This document shows positions 27,558-35,308 of a stretch of 64,000 bases of DNA, in pieces. Positions within the stretch are counted from its first letter, which is position 1; each line of letters begins with the position of its first letter. Origin of the DNA: Domibacillus sp. DTU_2020_1001157_1_SI_ALB_TIR_016 (GTDB taxonomy: Bacteria; Bacillota; Bacilli; Bacillales; Domibacillaceae); assembly GCF_032341995.1 (NCBI RefSeq), contig NZ_CP135439.1, positions 2,480,001 to 2,544,000 on the forward strand, given 5' to 3'. Under the pieces are notes generated by a model that had not been told where the DNA came from, searched no databases, and worked only from the letters and a program-made list of their open reading frames with translations. The position numbers and the translations under genes were made by a program.

Positions 27558-28503
27558 TTCATTATATTGGATGTCTAGAAATGGTGAAAGAACAGAGCAA
27601 AACGCGCATATCCTCAGTATGCAGCTGATCAAAATGCTCGAATCATCCGAGCAGGAAACGGCTGCACAAGATGACTGGGAAACCGTTCTTGATATTTGCT
27701 CGTCAAAAGAGGAATTTTCTTTTTTGTATAATAGTATACAATTAGATAACATGGTAGATTACTTAACATTTTCAAAAGAAAATATTAATTCGACCGTAAA
27801 TACCGTGTCAATCGTTCGCGAAAATGCCCGCATTACCCGCAATCATATCCCGAATGAGCTGTGGGAGGTCTGGAATGAATTTTATTTGGCTCTTCCGAAG
27901 ATAACGCAAACAGTAAACTGCTCTCTTCCGGATATCCATTTCTTTTTAAATCAAATTAAAAAAACATCGTTTACCGCAACAGGGGTGATAGACGCTTCTA
28001 TGGCACGTGATCTTCCTTATCACTTTATGAAGATCGGCAGATGGCTTGAACGGGCAGAGAAAACAGCACGTATTTTGCACGTTTTTTACCAAAAATCAAA
28101 ACAGGCTGGCGAAACCACGACCGATGATGTTGCCTGGCGTTCCGCGTTGCAGTTTGTAAACGGAGCTGACACATACTTTAACCGTTTTTCTCCTATTATC
28201 AATCCGGATTGTGTGATTAAGTTTCTCGTGACAGACGTCTCTTTCCCACGCTCGATCCGCTACTGTATAGACCATATTTGGGAAGCCATCAAAAAATTAG
28301 AAAATGAAAAAGTGTCCCATTATTCTTGGCGGATGTATGCGCTGCTCGATACGATGATGACAGAGTTTCATGAAGATTACCTGAACAGCCTGGCAGAAGA
28401 AAAAATGGAAGATTTCCTGCTTCAATCGTTAAATCGCTGCACAGAATTTGGCAAAATATTCTCTGAGACGTATTATTTAATGGAGCGTGAATCTATTATG
28501 TGA
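27538..28503 (+). CDS. Alpha-E domain protein (DUF403)
   Basis: A 321-residue, all-helical protein beginning MLSRVADSLYWMSRNGERTE, the family signature, with HFMKIGRWLERAEKTARIL near 160-180. Alpha-E proteins accompany permuted ATP-grasp ligases; their role is unknown. The start lies inside the end of the ATP-grasp gene (20-base overlap) with AAAGGAGG upstream, so the two are probably translated together and may form a complex. Confidence 0.9.
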   Translation: MLSRVADSLYWMSRNGERTEQNAHILSMQLIKMLESSEQETAAQDDWETVLDICSSKEEFSFLYNSIQLDNMVDYLTFSKENINSTVNTVSIVRENARITRNHIPNELWEVWNEFYLALPKITQTVNCSLPDIHFFLNQIKKTSFTATGVIDASMARDLPYHFMKIGRWLERAEKTARILHVFYQKSKQAGETTTDDVAWRSALQFVNGADTYFNRFSPIINPDCVIKFLVTDVSFPRSIRYCIDHIWEAIKKLENEKVSHYSWRMYALLDTMMTEFHEDYLNSLAEEKMEDFLLQSLNRCTEFGKIFSETYYLMERESIM

Positions 28504-28539
28504 ACGAATAAACCAACGCACTTGGAGAGTGATGGCTTT

Positions 28540-29394
28540 ATGAAATATGAAATTACCCATACCAATATTTTCGAATACGAAAATGATGTGGACCAAAGCA
28601 TGAACCATATTCGTTTAAAACCAAGTACCGACGAATGCCAGCACCTGCTTTCTTATCAGATTGATATTACTCCTCCTTCTATGACAAAAGAAAGCATAGA
28701 TTTGTGGGGAAATACCGTGGAGAGCTTTCTTATCCCACAAAAACACCGCTCATTAGAAGTAAAAACAACTTCTGTTGTCAGCATTCAGCGGGCGCCGTTT
28801 ATTGAACGAATTGAATACTCTTCTGAAATGAAGTCCATTTTTCATTCAAGGCGGTTCAAAGAGCACTATCTTCCTTTTTTAAAGGAAAATACATATACCT
28901 TTCTTAGTCCGGAACAAGTAGAAGAAATGATGCAGTCTGTCGGTAATATTGAAAATCCTGTTCAATTTTCACTGGAATTAATGCGGTATTTGCATAAGAC
29001 ATTTACGTATGATACTGAAGCCACGAATGTTCATACAACGGCCCAGGAAGCTTTCGCTTTGAAAAAAGGCGTCTGTCAGGATTATACGCATGTTATGCTC
29101 GGCATGCTTAGAAAAAAAGGGATCCCAGCCAGATATGTCAGCGGCTATTTATACACAGGAGACAATGCAGAATTTATTGGCGACTCAGCTTCCCATGCCT
29201 GGGTAGAAGTGATGGTGCCCGGAATTGGCTGGATTGGGCTTGATCCAACCAATAATGTAGAAGCACTAGAAAATCATATTCGAATCGGCATTGGCCGGGA
29301 CTATACAGATGTCAGCCCTCTTCAAGGGATTTACAGAGGCGGCAGCCAGACACTTGAGGTGAAAGTAAGTGTGAAAAAACTGGAGTCTCTTTAA
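28540..29394 (+). CDS. Transglutaminase-like cysteine protease-fold protein
   Basis: A 284-residue cytosolic protein. An N-terminal beta domain (MKYEITHTNIFEYENDV, HIRLKPSTDECQ) is followed by the transglutaminase core with the triad Cys in KKGVCQDYTHVMLG, His in SHAWVEVMVPG and Asp in GLDPTNN. The pairing with ATP-grasp and alpha-E genes suggests a peptide tagging or cleavage system (published prediction; substrate unknown). The ATG at 28540 was chosen; TTG at 28522 is possible. A strong terminator follows. Confidence 0.88.
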   Translation: MKYEITHTNIFEYENDVDQSMNHIRLKPSTDECQHLLSYQIDITPPSMTKESIDLWGNTVESFLIPQKHRSLEVKTTSVVSIQRAPFIERIEYSSEMKSIFHSRRFKEHYLPFLKENTYTFLSPEQVEEMMQSVGNIENPVQFSLELMRYLHKTFTYDTEATNVHTTAQEAFALKKGVCQDYTHVMLGMLRKKGIPARYVSGYLYTGDNAEFIGDSASHAWVEVMVPGIGWIGLDPTNNVEALENHIRIGIGRDYTDVSPLQGIYRGGSQTLEVKVSVKKLESL

Positions 29395-29400
29395 CACATA

Positions 29401-29454
29401 AAAAGGAGTTATTCCAAAAGTCCACTCCCTCGACTTTGGAATAACCCCTTTTTT
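29401..29454 (+). terminator. Terminator of the ATP-grasp/alpha-E/transglutaminase operon
   Basis: A 17-bp stem (GGAGTTATTCCAAAAGTC with GACTTTGGAATAACCCC, one mismatch and a bulge) is followed by TTTTTT. Confidence 0.92.
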
Positions 29455-29478
29455 ATGATAAAAACATGTAAGGCAAGT

Positions 29479-29778
29479 TTATTCGCTGTGAATATCAAAT
29501 GTAATATCCTGATTGCGATGGTCTATATAAGCAACGCTGAAAAAGCGGTCTCCTGCTTTATAGCCATCGGGTGTTTCAAATTTATAAAATGTTTTTTGAC
29601 GGTCTTTTCGATCTGTTATATAACGGTCTGAAACCATTTCGTAAAACTTTGATGTTTCGCCGCACTTGATATGAAAGTGAGTGCCTTCACCGAGCTTGAG
29701 TTCTTCTTCAAACGACTCGCCTTGTTTCCACTCACCTTGCCCGTTTCTATATACACATGTCATTTTATTTGTTTTCAT
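29479..29778 (-). CDS. Hypothetical small soluble protein
   Basis: A 99-residue protein (MKTNKMTCVYRNGQGEWKQG...FSVAYIDHRNQDITFDIHSE), probably beta-rich, with no signal peptide and two cysteines. The family is not recognised. The ATG at 29778 has GGAG 8 bases upstream. It is convergent with the transglutaminase operon. Confidence 0.72.
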   Translation of the reverse strand: MKTNKMTCVYRNGQGEWKQGESFEEELKLGEGTHFHIKCGETSKFYEMVSDRYITDRKDRQKTFYKFETPDGYKAGDRFFSVAYIDHRNQDITFDIHSE

Positions 29779-29837
29779 TTTCAGCACTCCTTTCGTATTT
29801 GATTACTATATTCCCCGATTTCCTGCTCAAAAACATC

Positions 29838-31655
29838 TTATTTGTCATAAAACCTAACAGAATATTCCTCAAACCATTCGTGCATTTGAATAAAATAAGC
29901 AACAAGCTGCGGTCCAGTCATCAACTGACCAAACCACGGATATTGAAAAGACGCCCCGCCGGTCTGTGCGAGTTTCTCAAGTCCTTCTTTTGAGAAAAAG
30001 TGCAAGAGCGGTGTATCCTTCTTTAAAATATCCTGCAGCATGCTTGACACGGCTGCTGTATACGCTGGATGATGCGTCTTTGGATACGGGCTTTTCTTCC
30101 GATACAGCACATCTCCCGGCAGAACACCATCCAGTGCTCTTCGAAGAATGCCTTTTTCACGCCCGTCTGCCATTTTCATCTCCCACGGTATGTTCCAGAC
30201 GTATTCAACAAGCCGGTGATCTGCAAACGGTACACGCACTTCCAGTCCTGCCCCCATGCTCATCCGGTCTTTTCGTTCCAAAAGTGCGGTCATGAATGAT
30301 ACCATATTTAAATAAAACAGCTCTCTGCGCCGGCGCTCCACATCTGATTCCCCATCGAGCTTTGGTGTCTCGTCCCGCAGTTTGCCGCTTTGCTCCAGTC
30401 CGTATTCCTTTAATGGAAGAACCTTCCGCCATTTATCGTTTAACAGCTGGGATTTTTCCTGCATGGAGGTAATCCACGGAAACCCTTCTTCCGATCCGTT
30501 CCGGTGAAACCACGGATACCCGCCGAACACTTCATCTGCACACTCTCCTGACAAGCCGACAGTAAAGTCCTGCTTGATTTCATGGCAGAACCAAAGCAGG
30601 GACGAATCCACATCGGCCATGCCCGGGAGGTCACGCGCGCGCATGGCTTCTTTTAATGCATGAGCCAGTGTTTCCTGATCAATCACTTTTGTGTGATGAA
30701 CGGAGCCAATGTGCTGCTGCATTTTTTCGATCCATGGCCGGTCTTCCCCCGGCTGAAAAACGTTTTGCTTGAAAAAGCGGCTGTTATCTTCGTACTCAAT
30801 CGAATACGTATGAAGCGGTGTGTCGAAAAACTGAGCTGCAAATGCACTGATTGCACTGGAATCTACCCCTCCAGACAGAAAGGTACACACCGGTACATCT
30901 GCCGTCAGCTGACGCATTACAGCATCCTGCAGCAGCTCCCGGACACGCAAGGCTGTCTCAGGAAGGGAATCAGCATGCGGGGCGCTCTGTACATTCCAGT
31001 ATCTCCATACTTTCACCCCGGTCTTTTTTACAGTTAGCGCGTGCGCCGGCCGAAGCTCTTTGATCCCTTTAAACACTCCCTGTCCCGGTGTACGGCCTGG
31101 TCCGATCGCGATCAGCTCCATAAAGCCTAATCGGTCAAGTTCCGATTTCACATCTGGATGGGCAAGCAGCGCCTTGATTTCTGAGCCGAAAATAAACGCG
31201 CCATTTTTTTCTGTATAAAATAATGGCTTCACACCGAGCCGGTCACGTGCCATAAATAACTCCCCACGTGTTTGGTCCCACACACCAAACGCAAAAATGC
31301 CATTCAGCCGCTCCAGGCACTTTTCACGCCACTCGATAAATGAATAAAGCAGCACTTCCGTGTCCGAATGTCCTTGAAATGAGTGACCGCACTTTTTGAG
31401 CTCAGCCCGGATTTCTTCCGTATTGTACAGCTCACCGTTGTATACAATGGTGTACGTTCCGCGCGTCATCGGCTGGATCCCGCCTGTCGGATCTACGACG
31501 ACAAGCCGCGTATGACCGAATGCTACATGTTCCGCTGTCCAAATGTTAAAATCGTCCGGTCCCCGTTTTTCAAGTGTCTGCGCCATCTGGCGGACTGTTT
31601 CTTTTTTACTGGCAAGCTCTTGATTAAAGTGTACAAAGCCTGTTATGCCACACAT
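29838..31655 (-). CDS. Glutamine-hydrolysing asparagine synthetase (AsnO/AsnB type)
   Basis: A 605-residue amidotransferase. Start MCGITGF puts the catalytic Cys at position 2. The glutaminase domain runs to about 200 (KRGPDDF, YNGELYN, HSDTEVLL) and the synthetase domain has the PP-loop LSGGVDSS and LSGECADEVFGGYPWF. It makes asparagine from aspartate, glutamine and ATP; Bacillus AsnO (about 614 residues) serves sporulation. The ATG at 31655 follows GGGTG and is fixed by the Cys2 rule. Confidence 0.93.
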   Translation of the reverse strand: MCGITGFVHFNQELASKKETVRQMAQTLEKRGPDDFNIWTAEHVAFGHTRLVVVDPTGGIQPMTRGTYTIVYNGELYNTEEIRAELKKCGHSFQGHSDTEVLLYSFIEWREKCLERLNGIFAFGVWDQTRGELFMARDRLGVKPLFYTEKNGAFIFGSEIKALLAHPDVKSELDRLGFMELIAIGPGRTPGQGVFKGIKELRPAHALTVKKTGVKVWRYWNVQSAPHADSLPETALRVRELLQDAVMRQLTADVPVCTFLSGGVDSSAISAFAAQFFDTPLHTYSIEYEDNSRFFKQNVFQPGEDRPWIEKMQQHIGSVHHTKVIDQETLAHALKEAMRARDLPGMADVDSSLLWFCHEIKQDFTVGLSGECADEVFGGYPWFHRNGSEEGFPWITSMQEKSQLLNDKWRKVLPLKEYGLEQSGKLRDETPKLDGESDVERRRRELFYLNMVSFMTALLERKDRMSMGAGLEVRVPFADHRLVEYVWNIPWEMKMADGREKGILRRALDGVLPGDVLYRKKSPYPKTHHPAYTAAVSSMLQDILKKDTPLLHFFSKEGLEKLAQTGGASFQYPWFGQLMTGPQLVAYFIQMHEWFEEYSVRFYDK

Positions 31656-31710
31656 GCGCATCACCCTTTCCCGTAATACGATATGCGCGACCTGTCCGAA
31701 ACATGACAAC

Positions 31711-31748
31711 AAAAAAATTCCGCCGATGCACTACGCATCGGCGGAATT
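31711..31748 (-). terminator. Terminator of the ohr-gpx-ohrR operon
   Basis: The perfect stem ATTCCGCCGATGC/GCATCGGCGGAAT is followed by T7 on the minus strand; it overlaps the last codons of ohrR. Confidence 0.93.
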
Positions 31749-32180
31749 TGTTCTTTTTTTGAGTTTTTGATGCAGATCATTAAGCCTGGTCATCAATTCT
31801 TTGTATTCGTCCACGTTAATTTGACAAAGTTCGATTTCCTCTGCCACACGCTTCGTAATAGCCCTCTGCTGCTGGTGCGCTTTTTCCTCTAAATAGATAA
31901 ATACTTTTCGTTCATCTTCTTTGGAGCGCTCTTTACGCACCCATCCATTTTCCTGCATACGTGAAATCATCGGTGTCAGTGTTCCAGTACCAAGGTCGAG
32001 CTTTGCACCAAGCTCTTTCATCGTTACTTCATCTCTTTCCCATAAAGCCAAAAGCACTAAATACTGCGGATACGTAAGTCCAAACGGCTGCAATACGCTT
32101 GTATACAGCTTGTTAAACTCACCAGCTGTTTCATAAACAGCAAAACAAAGCTGGCTGTTCAGTGAGCGGAAATCATTCAT
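31731..32180 (-). CDS. ohrR: Organic hydroperoxide sensor-repressor OhrR (MarR family)
   Basis: A 149-residue MarR protein. The N-terminal sensing cysteine (Cys12 in SQLCFAVYE) and the family region LTYPQYLVLLALWERDEVTMKELGAKLDLGTGTLTPMISRM identify it. Oxidation of the single N-terminal Cys by organic peroxides releases DNA. It overlaps gpx by ATGA. A 31-bp perfect palindrome covers the operon promoter at 33121-33151. This gives autoregulation. Confidence 0.93.
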   Translation of the reverse strand: MNDFRSLNSQLCFAVYETAGEFNKLYTSVLQPFGLTYPQYLVLLALWERDEVTMKELGAKLDLGTGTLTPMISRMQENGWVRKERSKEDERKVFIYLEEKAHQQQRAITKRVAEEIELCQINVDEYKELMTRLNDLHQKLKKRTNSADA

Positions 32181-32656
32181 GATAGGATTTTTTTTACATC
32201 CTCTTCTATTTTTTCAGGGCTTGTCTGTGGTGCATACCGCTCGACAACCTGCCCGTTTCGGTCGACGAGAAATTTTGTAAAATTCCATTTGATTTTTTTG
32301 GACAGCATCCCTTTTTTCTCGGTTGTTAAGTGAACAAACAGCGGGTGTGCATCCTCACCATTTACATCAACCTTGGCAAAGATGGGAAACGTAACACCAT
32401 AGTTTACCCGGCAAAATTCGGTCGTTTGATTGATATCGTCATATTCCTGGTTGTTAAACTGATCACACGGAAACCCGAGAACAACAAAACCGTCGTCTTT
32501 GTACTTTTCATATAAAGACTGCAGGCCGCCAAACTGCGGCGTAAATCCGCATTTGCTTGCCGTATTGACAATCAACAGCGGTTTGCCCTCGTACTCTTTT
32601 AACGGCATTTCATTGCCGTTCGGTTTTTTAACGCTAAAATCGTAAACAGTTGTCAC
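32177..32656 (-). CDS. Glutathione peroxidase-family thiol peroxidase
   Basis: A 159-residue protein with the peroxidatic Cys36 (NTASKCGFTPQF), Cys64 and Gln70 (GFPCDQFNNQ), Cys82 as probable resolving cysteine, and the WNFTKF motif. It is a non-selenium Gpx of the thioredoxin-using type and reduces hydroperoxides. The GTG at 32656 follows GGAGGG. It is co-transcribed with ohr and ohrR, which fits a role against organic peroxides. Confidence 0.93.
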   Translation of the reverse strand: MTTVYDFSVKKPNGNEMPLKEYEGKPLLIVNTASKCGFTPQFGGLQSLYEKYKDDGFVVLGFPCDQFNNQEYDDINQTTEFCRVNYGVTFPIFAKVDVNGEDAHPLFVHLTTEKKGMLSKKIKWNFTKFLVDRNGQVVERYAPQTSPEKIEEDVKKILS

Positions 32657-32671
32657 AGAACTCCCTCCTCC

Positions 32672-33094
32672 TTATTGCTTTACAGACAATTCAACATCAA
32701 CGTTACCGCTGATCGCTTTTGAATATGGGCAGAAGTGGTGCGCTTTGTTCACATATTCCTCTGCTGTTGCTTGGTCTACTCCTTCAATGGACACTTCAAG
32801 CTTAACACCAAGCTTAACACCTTTATCGGCTTTGTCCGGGTAAAGAGCAACGGTTGCTGTAACCTGGCTGCTTTGGAATTCAATGCCTCCCTGTTCAAGC
32901 AGCAATTCAAGTGCACTGTTAAAGCATGCACTGTAGCCCGCTGCAAATAACTGCTCTGGATTTGTAGCTGTTGTCGCATTGCCGCCAAGTGCCTGTGGTT
33001 TTTCAACATCTAAATTAAAAATGTTGTCCGGTGAATGAACTTCTCCGTCGCGTCCGCCTGTGTTAATAATTGTTGTTTCAAAAATAGGTTTCAT
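32672..33094 (-). CDS. ohr: Organic hydroperoxide resistance protein Ohr
   Basis: A 140-residue OsmC/Ohr protein with the two redox cysteines Cys57 (GYSACFNSAL) and Cys122 (HHFCPYSKA) and the N-terminal Arg15 (GGRDGEV). Ohr reduces fatty-acid and other organic hydroperoxides. It is first in the ohr-gpx-ohrR operon, 22 bases after the operator-promoter, and its ATG follows GGAG. Confidence 0.95.
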   Translation of the reverse strand: MKPIFETTIINTGGRDGEVHSPDNIFNLDVEKPQALGGNATTATNPEQLFAAGYSACFNSALELLLEQGGIEFQSSQVTATVALYPDKADKGVKLGVKLEVSIEGVDQATAEEYVNKAHHFCPYSKAISGNVDVELSVKQ

Positions 33095-33114
33095 TCGAAA
33101 AACTCCTTTAATCG

Positions 33115-33166
33115 TTTTTTAAATCTTGTACGATTAAATCGTACAAGATTTAAAAAAAAAACACAA
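33115..33166 (-). promoter_or_regulatory. ohr operon promoter with OhrR operator
   Basis: A 31-bp perfect palindrome (15-bp arms around A33136, containing CTTGTACGATT) at 33121-33151 extends through T6/A6 flanks to 43 bp. On the minus strand TTGTGT (33161-33166), 17 bases, TACGAT (33138-33143) places the -10 inside the palindrome. This is the arrangement expected for OhrR, whose known sites are TACAATT-type inverted repeats. Confidence 0.88.
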
Positions 33167-33167
33167 C

Positions 33168-33195
33168 TAAAAAAGCTGTTTTATTTAAAACAGCT
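33168..33195 (-). terminator. Terminator of the TerD-like gene
   Basis: A 10-bp perfect stem, AGCTGTTTTA/TAAAACAGCT, loop of two bases, is followed by TTTTTTAG on the minus strand. It overlaps the stop codon. Confidence 0.88.
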
Positions 33196-33778
33196 TCTCA
33201 ATATGCGGCGGGGAGATTTTATTCATTCCTTTTTTCTTATTGAAAAACCCTTCCGGCAAGGATGTGAGACCGTATGCACGACAAATAGACCGAAAATCGC
33301 CGGATACACCACTTCCGGTCAAAACGATTCTCCAGCCTTTTTCTGCCCGTCGGATATCACCAATCACGACGCCGGCTGCGTCCGAAAAGTCTTCTCCTAA
33401 TTCATACCGGACAATTTCTTCTTTTATTTCATCATTGATCATCCGGACAAATGCAGCGTTCACATCGCGGAATGTCCGCCCGCCCGATTCGTGAAGAGCA
33501 ATGGCAAGAACAATTTTATCCACTGTATCAGGAAGCATCGACAGCTGTACGTAAAGCTCTTCATCATCACCGCTGCCGGCTCCTGTTTGATTATCGCTCG
33601 ATAAAAGAAGCGCTCCGTCGAAAGCAGTGAGCTGATTGTAAAAAACAATATGTTCACTTGAGCGCACACGGTTCTCCCTATCTACAAGCAGCGCCATCAT
33701 ATCCAGGTCAAAAAGCGAAGCGCTTCCATCCCATCCTAACGCAATTTTCATAGATCCATTCAGCCGGTTCGGTTTCAT
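33185..33778 (-). CDS. TerD-family stress protein
   Basis: A 197-residue protein with TerD landmarks: ALGWDGSASLFDLDMMALLVD, HIVFYNQ, a Gly/Asp-rich calcium-site region (GAGSGDDEELYVQL), DKIVLAIALHESGGRTFRDVNAAFVRM and YELGEDFSDAAGVVIGDI. TerD-type proteins (YceC-E in B. subtilis) respond to envelope and general stress. Here the gene is alone rather than in a ter operon. The ATG follows GGGGGA. Confidence 0.85.
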   Translation of the reverse strand: MKPNRLNGSMKIALGWDGSASLFDLDMMALLVDRENRVRSSEHIVFYNQLTAFDGALLLSSDNQTGAGSGDDEELYVQLSMLPDTVDKIVLAIALHESGGRTFRDVNAAFVRMINDEIKEEIVRYELGEDFSDAAGVVIGDIRRAEKGWRIVLTGSGVSGDFRSICRAYGLTSLPEGFFNKKKGMNKISPPHIEKLF

Positions 33779-33810
33779 GCAAATCCCCCTTTTGTTTCAT
33801 CCTAACAGGT

Positions 33811-33839
33811 GCGGGCTTTCTTTCCAAGCAAAAGCCCGC
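33811..33839. other. Hairpin downstream of the YpmR-like gene
   Basis: The stem GCGGGCTTT/AAAGCCCGC with an 11-base loop lies 7 bases after the YpmR-like stop. On the minus strand no T-tract follows; on the plus strand TCGTTTTT does, although no plus-strand gene leads into it. Confidence 0.55.
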
Positions 33840-33845
33840 TCGTTT

Positions 33846-34649
33846 TTACCGTACTTCCTGCTGAAGCTGAAACAGCATTTGGTCCGCAATAGCATGGTAG
33901 CCAAACTCGTTCGGATGAATCCCATCATCTGACACATTCTGTGGTGTTTCACTGTTGATCACTTCGGTGGTATCGACGACAACCGCATAATCGTGCTTGG
34001 CTGCCAGCTCATAAAATTGAAGGTTCCATCTTGGCAGGAGCCGGTCTGCCATTGAATACAGTTCAAATTCTTTATCAAGCGGATTGTACAATTCTAACAG
34101 CAAAACCGTGGCTTCCGGATTTAACGTATGCACCCGCTCCATGATGTCGGTCAGATTGGTATTAAATGTTTTTTGAAGCGAATCCACGGATTGAACAGCC
34201 TCATAAAACCCTTTTTGGAAGCCAAGCTGCAAAATATCATTGCCGCCGATATTAATCGTCACAATATCCGCTTTCTTGATCTGATCATCAAACTCTCCGC
34301 CCTGCACGAGACGGTTTAATTCAGTACTTGTAATTTCATTAATGCCTTCGTTTTGGAATTCAACCTCTTTTTGAATGGATGACTCAAGGCTTTCCGAAAA
34401 AGACTTCACGAGATTTTCTTTCGGCGGTGCACCAAAACCGGTAATAATAGAATCTCCAATTGCCAGGTGGCGAAGTACCTGCTTGTCACTTTCGCGGAAA
34501 TAATCGATATATGTCTCTTTCCGCTCACTTGCAAGCGTCTGCGGTCCTTCTTTTAATTGTTCTATCTGATATTGCGGGTAATAAATCCAAATCGCGAAAC
34601 CTGCCACACACACTGCTACAACACTTAAAATGGTGGCGATGACTTTCAT
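33846..34649 (-). CDS. ypmR: SGNH/GDSL lipase-esterase (YpmR-like), membrane-anchored
   Basis: A 267-residue protein with an N-terminal membrane anchor (ATILSVVAVCVAGFAIWIYY) and an extracellular SGNH hydrolase domain: the Ser in AIGDSIITGFG, the Gly/Asn in NIGGNDIL and the Asp/His pair in DDGIHPNEFGYHA. It resembles B. subtilis YpmR. The substrate is unknown, perhaps lipid or peptidoglycan acyl groups. Monocistronic. Confidence 0.87.
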   Translation of the reverse strand: MKVIATILSVVAVCVAGFAIWIYYPQYQIEQLKEGPQTLASERKETYIDYFRESDKQVLRHLAIGDSIITGFGAPPKENLVKSFSESLESSIQKEVEFQNEGINEITSTELNRLVQGGEFDDQIKKADIVTINIGGNDILQLGFQKGFYEAVQSVDSLQKTFNTNLTDIMERVHTLNPEATVLLLELYNPLDKEFELYSMADRLLPRWNLQFYELAAKHDYAVVVDTTEVINSETPQNVSDDGIHPNEFGYHAIADQMLFQLQQEVR

Positions 34650-34854
34650 GCCTCTTTCTTTGTTCCTCCTTTTATTCGGAAATACTGTTCATTGTTGCCG
34701 TATTAATTGTTCATTATACGTACGGTTTCGCTGTTTTCACAACTAATCTGTTTGAGGAAAAAGGGCTGCAAAACAACGTCCCCAAAAGCCGTTTTCTCCC
34801 ATCTTCTTTTACCCATACCCACTTTTTTCAGAAACAAGACCCATGCTGTCGAGA

Positions 34855-34887
34855 AGAAAAAGAAACTCTGCCCTAAGGACAGAGTTC
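34855..34887 (-). terminator. Distal copy of the prsA terminator (hairpin plus U-tract)
   Basis: The hairpin AACTCTGTCC-TTA-GGGCAGAGTT (minus strand) is followed by TTTCTTTTTCTTC. It is the functional-looking copy; an almost identical hairpin without a T-tract lies on the other side of the repeat element at 35278-35302. Confidence 0.8.
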
Positions 34888-35277
34888 CAGTGCGTAGACA
34901 AAGTCTTTCGCTTTTAAAAAAGAGCCGATAAGTGAATTCTGCCGGCTTCGCGTTCCGCGGGCAGTGCGGGAGCCTCCTCGGCTGCGCCTGCGGGGTCTCC
35001 CGACTCACTGTACTTCCCGCAGGAGTCTTCGTCCGGCAGGCTTCACTAAGTAGTGTTGAAGACCAATAAGCAAGGACCAAGTAGACATTTTCTCTTTTTA
35101 AACATAAAGATACGGCCTTTTTAGCTCTATACATCTTGTCGCAAGCCACTTGGCGGCGGGAGGGCGGCGCAGACTCCTATGGGACTAGCAGGCAGATGAG
35201 ACCGGTAGAGCCGCCTGGACGCCGCCGGTCCACCCCATTTATATGCACGATCATCCATATAATTTGTCTACAGTGTG
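34888..35277. repeat. Interspersed repeat copy A (390 bp, composite) inside the prsA terminator
   Basis: The left end is CAGTGCGTAGACAAAG, the right end TTTGTCTACAGTGTG. The left module (to about 34934) and right module (from about 35233) match copies B and C. The interior combines a GC-rich palindromic block (about 34941-35046), an AT-rich block shared with copy B (about 35056-35142) and a second GC-rich block resembling copy C (about 35151-35230). No protein with an RBS was found. It is flanked by 25-bp copies of the prsA terminator hairpin with two mismatches. Confidence 0.85.
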
Positions 35278-35302
35278 AAACTCTGCCCCGAGGACAGAGT
35301 TC
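35278..35302 (-). repeat. Proximal copy of the prsA terminator hairpin, lacking a U-tract
   Basis: Matches 34863-34887 in 23 of 25 positions (only the loop differs). Reading from prsA, the hairpin is followed by TTTCACACTG, so it has lost its T-tract. It lies 6 bases after the prsA stop. Confidence 0.85.
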
Positions 35303-35308
35303 TTTCTT

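Noticed and set aside
34703..35149. 149-codon minus-strand frame across repeat copy A
   Set aside because: It lies inside the repeat and terminator copies, has no RBS and no family resemblance; the repeat explains the sequence.
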